Of a DNA stretch of 49,707 nt, positions 44,257 to 49,707 are shown one piece after another. The stretch is from assembly GCA_021800255.1 (NCBI GenBank), contig JAJYZC010000017.1:1-49707 (forward strand). The letters run 5' to 3'. A model generated the notes under the pieces. It ran no database searches. It saw nothing but the letters and a program-made list of their open reading frames with translations, and was not told the origin of the DNA. The DNA is from Acidobacteriota bacterium (GTDB lineage: Bacteria; Acidobacteriota; Terriglobia; Terriglobales; Acidobacteriaceae). Each line of letters begins with the position of its first letter. Position 1 is the first letter of the stretch. A program made the translations under genes and the position numbers.

Positions 44257-44625
44257 TTAGGGCAAACCGGCCAGGATGCTGAGTCCTCTGGCAATTTTTC
44301 TCAAGCTCCTGTCCCTGGTCCATAGTTGCGTGCCCGCGTTGATCAGTACGGACGCGATTAAATGCGCGTCGATCAACCCGATCCCCCGATTGTGAAGAGA
44401 ACGAGCCTCGATCATCTGCCGCACTTCATCCTGGTTTGCCGTCCCCAGTTGGGGTAGATGATCCAGATAGACCAGCAGCCTTTTCCGTTCCGGCAAAGGC
44501 CCCAGCGCCAGTTCTCCGGCTACGAATGGGTGCATCACGATTTCGTCTCTGTTGAGCTGCCTCTGCAATTCCGCGTCAGGGGAGCGAAAATGATCAATCC
44601 AAACGCTGGTGTCCGCCAGAATCAT
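44257..44625 (-). CDS. vapC: VapC toxin, PIN-domain ribonuclease
   Basis: The 122-residue protein is a complete VapC: MILADTSVWIDHF with D5, VAGELALG with the conserved Glu, GLIDAHLIAS with the third acid and WTRDRSLRKIA with the fourth. VapC toxins cleave specific RNAs, often tRNA or rRNA, when freed from VapB. Unlike the PIN protein at 32.2-32.7 kb, all catalytic acids are present. The start overlaps the end of vapB by 32 bases in another frame, a common arrangement that ties toxin translation to the antitoxin. Confidence 0.93.
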   Translation of the reverse strand: MILADTSVWIDHFRSPDAELQRQLNRDEIVMHPFVAGELALGPLPERKRLLVYLDHLPQLGTANQDEVRQMIEARSLHNRGIGLIDAHLIASVLINAGTQLWTRDRSLRKIARGLSILAGLP

Positions 44626-44818
44626 TCCTGCTCACCTTCCGCCGTGGAATATTGGGGAAATCGGGAGCGATGCCTCCCAGCGCCGCCAACCTGCGCGCGC
44701 TCTCGCGCTCAATCAGCGCTCTCAGACCCGCGCGAACCAATGCCGTTTTCTCTGCTACCCCCGTCAACTCCTGGGCCGTACTCACCAACTCGTCGTCGAG
44801 GGCAAGTGTGGTTCTCAT
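44594..44818 (-). CDS. vapB: VapB antitoxin
   Basis: The 74-residue protein begins MRTTLALDDELVSTAQEL and continues with TEKTALVRAGLRALI-like sequence, the ribbon-helix-helix or AbrB-like opening of VapB antitoxins that dimerise on DNA, with a C-terminal tail (RRKVSRND) that binds and blocks VapC. GGAGGG stands five bases before the ATG at 44818; the frame is open seven codons further. It overlaps vapC by 32 bases. An inverted repeat upstream probably serves as the operator for autorepression. Confidence 0.9.
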   Translation of the reverse strand: MRTTLALDDELVSTAQELTGVAEKTALVRAGLRALIERESARRLAALGGIAPDFPNIPRRKVSRNDSGGHQRLD

Positions 44819-44830
44819 GGAACCCTCCAT

Positions 44831-44856
44831 GCATATCATTCTACATCAAATGATGC
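44831..44856 (-). promoter_or_regulatory. Candidate vapBC operator and promoter
   Basis: ATCATT (44835-44840) and AATGAT (44849-44854) form an inverted repeat with an eight-base spacer; with a two-base gap the arms extend to GCAT and ATGC. On the minus strand TAGAAT (44838-44843), a good -10 box, lies inside the repeat, 20 bases before vapB. This is the usual design for VapBC self-repression. Confidence 0.45.
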
Positions 44857-45010
44857 TGGTTTTATATGGATTTGCTCCGCGCTCCCTGCCCGGTAACGCC
44901 TCGCCCCGCCCTGCCGATAGAAGAATTACCGGGTTTCCTTTCGGGGCGCGTACAGCCGGATGCCTCAGCGGCAGGTCTCGTTCGTGGGGTGGAATCGGGA
45001 GGAAAGACGC

Positions 45011-45907
45011 ATGGGAAATAAGAACGGCCGCAACCACGGCGCTGCCGGGGGCAACGGGACGCTGTTAGAAAAGCCGCAGGCGGCGCGGACCGCCGATGGC
45101 CCGGCCACGCCGGTTAACATAACCCCTCTCCGGCTGGATAAGGACTGTAACTACGAACGCGAACTGCGCCGCCTGCAAGTCGAGCTGGTCAAGCTCCAGG
45201 AGTGGATTCGCCACGAGGGTCTGCGCGTGGTGGTTCTGTTTGAGGGCCGTGACGCCGCGGGCAAGGGCGGGGCCATCAAGCGCATCACCGAGTCGCTGAA
45301 CCCGCGCGTCTGCCGCGTGGCCGCACTGGCCACGCCCACGGAGCGCGAAAAGACGCAGTGGTACTTCCAGCGTTACGTCGCTCATCTTCCCGCGGCCGGA
45401 GAGATGGTGCTGTTCGACCGCAGTTGGTATAACCGCGCCGGTGTAGAGCGGGTGATGGGCTTTTGCACGGAGCACGAGTATCAGGACTTCATGCAGAGCT
45501 GCCCGGAGTTCGAGCGCATGTTAGTTCGCTCCGGCATCGTGCTCATCAAGTACTGGTTCTCGGTCTCCGACGAGGAGCAGGAGCGCCGCTTCCAGGACCG
45601 GATGCACAAGCCCACCAAACGCTGGAAGCTGAGCCCCATGGACCTGGAGTCGCGCAAGCACTGGGCCGACTACTCGCGCGCCAAGGACGAGATGTTCGCG
45701 GTGACCGACACGCGCCAGGTGCCCTGGTACGTGGTCAACGCCGAAGACAAGAAGGCGGCGCGGCTAAACGTCATCCGCCATCTGCTTGCCATGATTCCCT
45801 ACCGCGACCTCACGCCGGAGCCGCTGAAGCTGCCTCCCATCGGGAAATCGAAGTACGTTCGCCCGCCCATCCAGGAGCAGAACTTCATCCCCGAGGTCTA
45901 CAAGTAG
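45011..45907 (+). CDS. ppk2: Polyphosphate kinase 2
   Basis: PPK2 moves phosphate between polyphosphate and nucleotides, mainly making NTPs from NDPs. The P-loop is EGRDAAGKGG, followed by the lid region (RVAALATPTEREKTQWYFQR) and the Walker B DRSWYNRAGVE. The C-terminal part has the family sequence YWFSVSDEEQERRFQDR and KHWADYSRAKDEM. At 298 residues it is a single-domain (class I-like) enzyme with about 35 extra N-terminal residues rich in Gly and Asn. GGAGG stands eight bases before the ATG at 45011. Confidence 0.95.
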   Translation: MGNKNGRNHGAAGGNGTLLEKPQAARTADGPATPVNITPLRLDKDCNYERELRRLQVELVKLQEWIRHEGLRVVVLFEGRDAAGKGGAIKRITESLNPRVCRVAALATPTEREKTQWYFQRYVAHLPAAGEMVLFDRSWYNRAGVERVMGFCTEHEYQDFMQSCPEFERMLVRSGIVLIKYWFSVSDEEQERRFQDRMHKPTKRWKLSPMDLESRKHWADYSRAKDEMFAVTDTRQVPWYVVNAEDKKAARLNVIRHLLAMIPYRDLTPEPLKLPPIGKSKYVRPPIQEQNFIPEVYK

Positions 45908-46090
45908 GACGGAAGAGGCGTCAGCCCGCAACCCCAGGTGGGAGTGCGCTCATTCTCGTCCGCGCAACTCCCCGAAGGCATGGGCGGGAACGCTGCAGCC
46001 CTTTACGCCTGCGCCCTGTCCAACCGAATGGCCGCCTACCGAGTCCGTCCGCGGCCATGCTACCCTGACTCCGTAACCGGCAAGAGAGAA

Positions 46091-46987
46091 ATGCTTTCTA
46101 TGCGTACAGGCATTTTTTTACTTCTTCCTTTCATCGCCGCCTCTCTTTTTTCAGCGCAGGCTTTTACGCAGGCTCCCGCAAAGACGCGCGCAAATGGAGC
46201 TGCGCAGGCATCCGCACTCAACGCGCCCCTGCCCGATCCCGCGGAGCTGCATGCGCGCGCCCTGGCCAACGAAAAGAAGCTGGCTGCCGAGCAGGAGCGT
46301 TACAACTGCCGTGTAACCGATGTGGAGACCGAAACGGACAAGCGCGGGAACGTCAAGAAGACCAGTACAGTCGTCATGGATCAGTTTTACGTCAACGGCA
46401 TTCCCATCGAGCGCATCCTCTCGAAGAACGGCAAGGCCCTTTCGCCCGGCGAGGAGAAGAAGCAAAACAAGCAAGTGATGAAAGAGACAATCCAATATTC
46501 GAACCAGGCCGCGGCTCGGAAGGAAACCGGCAAGCAGGAGGAGCAGGCCGACGAGTTACTCGCGGCCATGATGCTCACCAACGGGCGCCGCGAGATCGAG
46601 AACGGACGCAGAGTCCTCGATTACGACATCGTGCCCAACCCCAAGTTCCATGCCCGAAACCTGTACCAGCGATTCGCCAAGGCGATGCGTGGGACGGTCT
46701 CCATCGACGAGCAAACCGGCGAGGTCATCGACTTCAACGTGAAGTCAGTGACCGACCTAAAGCTCGGCGGCGGCCTGCTGGCCAACATTCACAAGGGATT
46801 GTGGGTGCACATTCACAACCATGAGCAGCCCGACGGCGTGTGGCTCAACGATCTGGCCGAAGGCAGCGGCAATGCGAATGCTCTTTTCTTCTTCCACCCC
46901 TACTTTCGCTTCAAGGAGACCACCAGCGACTGCCGTCTCTACACCACGGCGGCCACGCAGGTGGGGCGGGCAAAGCCGGTGAAGTAG
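46091..46987 (+). CDS. Secreted protein of unknown function
   Basis: I do not recognise the family with confidence. The 298-residue product has a signal peptide (MRTGIFLLLPFIAASLFSAQ). The mature part starts with a helical, charged segment and continues with beta-strand-rich sequence (VTDVETETDKRGNVKKTSTV; GRRVLDYDIVPNPKFHARNL; RFAKAMRGTVSIDEQTGEVI), which recalls the open half-barrel of lipoprotein-sorting (LolA/RseB-like) domains; that is only a fold guess. Two cysteines remain in the mature part. In-frame ATGs at 46091 and 46100 are both possible. It converges on the lipoprotein gene at the right. Confidence 0.75.
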   Translation: MLSMRTGIFLLLPFIAASLFSAQAFTQAPAKTRANGAAQASALNAPLPDPAELHARALANEKKLAAEQERYNCRVTDVETETDKRGNVKKTSTVVMDQFYVNGIPIERILSKNGKALSPGEEKKQNKQVMKETIQYSNQAAARKETGKQEEQADELLAAMMLTNGRREIENGRRVLDYDIVPNPKFHARNLYQRFAKAMRGTVSIDEQTGEVIDFNVKSVTDLKLGGGLLANIHKGLWVHIHNHEQPDGVWLNDLAEGSGNANALFFFHPYFRFKETTSDCRLYTTAATQVGRAKPVK

Positions 46988-47002
46988 CCGGCGGGCGGGG
47001 TG

Positions 47003-49507
47003 CTACTGGCCGAGAGTGGCGACCTGCTTGATAGCGCCCCATTTGGGGTATTGTTCGGTCGAGCTTGCCGGGTCGGAAGAGTAGCCGGTGTCGGCATCGA
47101 TGTCGTAGCTGATGTTTTCATCGAGGCCCCAAGTATCGGCCGAGCAGAGCTTGTAATAGAAGAAAATTTCTCCGCCCTGCGTGAACCAGGTGTCGAGGTC
47201 CGTGGTGGTGATGCCGCGCATCGCAGGCAGGGTTTGGGCGGCAACTGCGCCCGCGGTCTGGTTCTGCGCGCCTTGGCCGCCCTCGTAGGCGATCATGCCG
47301 CCCTGGAGCGCATATTGGTTCGCAATAGAGTCCAGGGCGGCGTCCCAGGTATCGATGTAATCCGTCTGATAAGCCTGCATGCCGGTGATGATCTCTTGCG
47401 CGGTGAGAGTGTTGCCGGCGGTGTCGCCGCTGAAATCGACGTAGGGCGCTCCGGCGACGGCCCAGACGTACTGGTTGGCGCCGCCGTGCTGGCTTTGCAG
47501 ATAGCCGAGGCCGGAGTAGGTTCCGGAGTTGGCGAGCTGGCCGGCGTAGATGGGCCGGTAGACGGAGCCGAACTCTGAGGAGCCGAAGACGCTGGCGAAG
47601 GCGTTGGCGATGAGCATGACGCCCTTGGCGTTAATGCGCCACTCCAGGTCGGAGACGTTGGTGTCGCCGTCCCAGTCGAGGTCGGGGTCATGGGCGGCGA
47701 TGGCCGCTTCCGCCTGCTGCTGAATCCATGCGTTCTGGCTGTTGGCGGCGTTGAAGAACTCGTTGGACCACTCGATGTAGACGTGGAGGCCGGAATTGAG
47801 CGGAGGGTTAACGGGACCGGAGGCGGGCTGAGGGTTCGAGCCGGAGGAGCCGTTGGGGCCGGTGTAGGGATTGCCGCTGGCGTCAGAGCCGTATTTGAGC
47901 AGGAGAGCCAGGTTGGTGGCCCAAGTGGTGGAAGTGAACTGGTAGGTGCCGCCGAAGGCGAGGTGGGGAATGGTGAGCCAGAGGTCCTTGCCAGTCTGGT
48001 TGGCAAGCTGAATGGCGTACTCATAGCAGCCGCCGGTGACGTACTGAGGATCGACGTTTTGGGAAGCGTCGGGCGGGACCTCCTGCTGGCTGGCGTCGGC
48101 GGGAATGGCGCGGCCGCTCCAGACCGTCTCGGTAGAGCTATTGGTAAAGAGATAGTCCATCATGCGCAGGGCGCTGAAGTATTTCAGGCGGTTGAGAAAA
48201 CGGTCGGTGAACAGGGTCCCGGGCGGATGCGGCGAGCCGTCAATCATGGGGCGCATCAGCGAGACATTGGTGATGCCGGTGTCCAGCGAGCTCGATGGGG
48301 TGCGCTTGGTGTTGGTGAAGACGAGCGCGACCTGCTGAAAACCGGGCTTAACGGTTACCGTAGCGGTGCTGGTATTCGTGGAGCTGTCGTAGCTGACAGG
48401 GCCGGCGCTGACGTCCGGATCGTCCCAGGCCTGCACGTCGGCCTGGCCGGTGAAGGAGAGCGCGTAATTGCCGTCCATCCAGGCGCTCTGGTTGAGGGTG
48501 TTGGCGGTCAGGGAGATGACCATGACGCCGGCGTCCTGGGTGGGCCAGCCCTGGGCGTCCACGCTGGCGGTTTCGTCGTAGGGCGCGGAAACGCTGCCGA
48601 ACTTGCGCGCCTGTTTCATGGCGTCAGCGAACATCTGCTCGGGGTCCCAGTCGGTAACCCAGCCGATATTGACGCCTAATTTGTCTTCGGTGGCCGAGAG
48701 CGCGGACGATACAGTGACCGAGGCCGAGGCGGTGACCGCGTCGCCGGCGGCGTTGGTGACGGTGAGGGTGTAGTTGGTGCTGGCAGAGGGCTTCACAGGA
48801 ACGGCCATGCCGCTGGTGGCGGAAAGGCTGCCGGGAGTAATGACCGCAGTGCCGTTGGCAAATGCGCCGGTGAGGGTGGAGATTTCGCCCGCAGCGATGG
48901 AGGTTGGGCCGGCGATGAAGGAAGTGATTACGGGCGCAGGCACGACGGTTACTGTGGCGGAAGCGGTGACTTGGGCTCCCAGCGAATTGGTGACGGTGAG
49001 AGTGTAGGTGGTGGTGGCCGGCGGCGAAACGCTCACTGGAACTCCGCTGGTGACGGTGAGGTTGCCGGGGGTAATGACGCCGGTTCCATCGGCAAAGTTC
49101 GCGGTCAGGCTGGTGGAGTTGCCTGCGGTGATGGTCGCGGGGTTGGCGGCAAAGCTCGATATGGATGAGGCGGGATCGACGGTGACCGTGGTTGTGGCCG
49201 TGACGGCGGTTCCGGCGGAGTTGGTGACGGTGAGAGTGTAGGTGGTGGTGTTGGTGGGCGTTACGGTAACCGCCATGCCGCTGGTGGCAGAGAGGTTACC
49301 GGGGGTGATGACGCCCGTGCCGTTGGCGAAGGTTCCGGTCAGGCTGGCGGACGCGCCAGCCGTGATGGCGGAGGAGCTGGCGGTGAAGCTGGAGATGGAG
49401 GGCGCGGCGGGCGGCGGCGTGCTGCTGGAGGATCCCGAGCAGCCGTTCAGACAGCTTAAGCAAAAGAGAACGGCAAAAGAGCAAACGGCGGCGCGCGAGG
49501 GCTTCAT
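47003..49507 (-). CDS. Lipoprotein with Ig-like repeats and glycoside-hydrolase-like domain
   Basis: The 834-residue product begins with a lipoprotein signal (LFCLSCLNGCSG). Three Ig-like repeats of about 80 residues follow (each opening ISSFTASSSAITAG or a variant and closing TTTYTLTVTNSAG or a variant), then a large domain from about residue 285. That domain resembles clan-A glycoside hydrolases: IEWSNEFFNAA has the Asn-Glu pair of an acid/base and MIAYEGGQG could hold the nucleophile. I infer a surface-attached polysaccharide-degrading or -binding enzyme; the family number is uncertain. GAGAGG stands just before the ATG at 49507, although the frame is open 14 codons further. Confidence 0.8.
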   Translation of the reverse strand: MKPSRAAVCSFAVLFCLSCLNGCSGSSSSTPPPAAPSISSFTASSSAITAGASASLTGTFANGTGVITPGNLSATSGMAVTVTPTNTTTYTLTVTNSAGTAVTATTTVTVDPASSISSFAANPATITAGNSTSLTANFADGTGVITPGNLTVTSGVPVSVSPPATTTYTLTVTNSLGAQVTASATVTVVPAPVITSFIAGPTSIAAGEISTLTGAFANGTAVITPGSLSATSGMAVPVKPSASTNYTLTVTNAAGDAVTASASVTVSSALSATEDKLGVNIGWVTDWDPEQMFADAMKQARKFGSVSAPYDETASVDAQGWPTQDAGVMVISLTANTLNQSAWMDGNYALSFTGQADVQAWDDPDVSAGPVSYDSSTNTSTATVTVKPGFQQVALVFTNTKRTPSSSLDTGITNVSLMRPMIDGSPHPPGTLFTDRFLNRLKYFSALRMMDYLFTNSSTETVWSGRAIPADASQQEVPPDASQNVDPQYVTGGCYEYAIQLANQTGKDLWLTIPHLAFGGTYQFTSTTWATNLALLLKYGSDASGNPYTGPNGSSGSNPQPASGPVNPPLNSGLHVYIEWSNEFFNAANSQNAWIQQQAEAAIAAHDPDLDWDGDTNVSDLEWRINAKGVMLIANAFASVFGSSEFGSVYRPIYAGQLANSGTYSGLGYLQSQHGGANQYVWAVAGAPYVDFSGDTAGNTLTAQEIITGMQAYQTDYIDTWDAALDSIANQYALQGGMIAYEGGQGAQNQTAGAVAAQTLPAMRGITTTDLDTWFTQGGEIFFYYKLCSADTWGLDENISYDIDADTGYSSDPASSTEQYPKWGAIKQVATLGQ

Positions 49508-49597
49508 GAAACCTCTCGACTGGGGGCAGCTAACAGGATACGCCATCATGCCAATGAAACCTTGGATGCGAACCGGCGCCGGCAGGGCAAACGCATC

Positions 49598-49707
49598 TTA
49601 ATTCTCCACTCCGAGCAGGCGTAACAGGTAGGGGTGATCCCAGGCAGCAGTGAGCCGTTTGCCGTGGACGCCGAGTTTGCAGGTTTTGTCCTGCTTGAGC
49701 AGATTCA
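49598..49707 (-). CDS. Transposase C-terminus, ISAs1 family-like (partial)
   Basis: Read on the minus strand, the right edge of the window encodes NLLKQDKTCKLGVHGKRL then TAAWDHPYLLRLLGVEN and a stop. This is the usual ending of ISAs1-family (H-repeat-associated) DDE transposases, with the NLL-K-x-K and AGWDHxYLL signatures. The rest of the gene lies outside the window, so it cannot be said whether the element is complete. It points to a mobile element beside the lipoprotein gene, 90 bases from its start. Confidence 0.75.
   Translation of the reverse strand, partial: NLLKQDKTCKLGVHGKRLTAAWDHPYLLRLLGVEN

Overview
The window looks like chromosomal DNA of a Gram-negative bacterium, most likely an Acidobacteriota (Terriglobia-like) genome. 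The outer-membrane gene set (bamA, RND pump, beta-barrel proteins), the high GC of most genes, the large secreted NHL-repeat and Ig-like proteins, and a tiny six-cysteine zinc-ribbon protein of a kind I associate with that phylum point there. This assignment is inference; there is no rRNA in the window.

Layout. 1-6.8 kb: end of an MFS transporter, glmU, a secreted hypothetical protein, a lon-engB operon and a CDGSH iron-sulfur protein. 7-13.6 kb: a four-gene efflux operon (tetR, adaptor, RND pump, outer-membrane factor) read leftwards. 14-15.8 kb: cysK-cysE, the last two steps of cysteine synthesis. 16-24 kb: glutathione peroxidase, bamA, threonine ammonia-lyase, an orphan ATP-grasp enzyme, a HAD phosphatase and OsmC. 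24.7-26.4 kb: zinc-ribbon protein, mutY and the tail of a broken outer-membrane protein gene. 26.5-29.4 kb: a visibly AT-richer island holding an HTH-fused DNA methyltransferase and a tail-to-tail candidate restriction endonuclease. 29.5-37.8 kb: APC permease, a beta-propeller protein, a two-gene unit with a catalytically degenerate PIN protein, a 960-residue secreted protein and a beta-barrel. 37.8-46.9 kb: a giant NHL/Ig protein, a Memo-AMMECR1 fusion, vapBC, ppk2 and a secreted protein. 47 kb to the end: an Ig/glycoside-hydrolase-like lipoprotein and the C-terminus of an ISAs1-type transposase.

The most interesting system is the restriction-modification island. Its methyltransferase carries its own N-terminal XRE-type DNA-binding domain, and a 24-bp near-palindrome overlaps its apparent promoter, whose predicted transcription start falls on or next to the start codon. 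That suggests a self-regulated leaderless methyltransferase. Second are a PIN-domain protein that has lost three of the usual four acidic residues and is translationally coupled to a 240-residue unknown partner, and a 105-bp hairpin repeat found twice, each time between convergent genes. I saw no tRNA, rRNA or CRISPR array.
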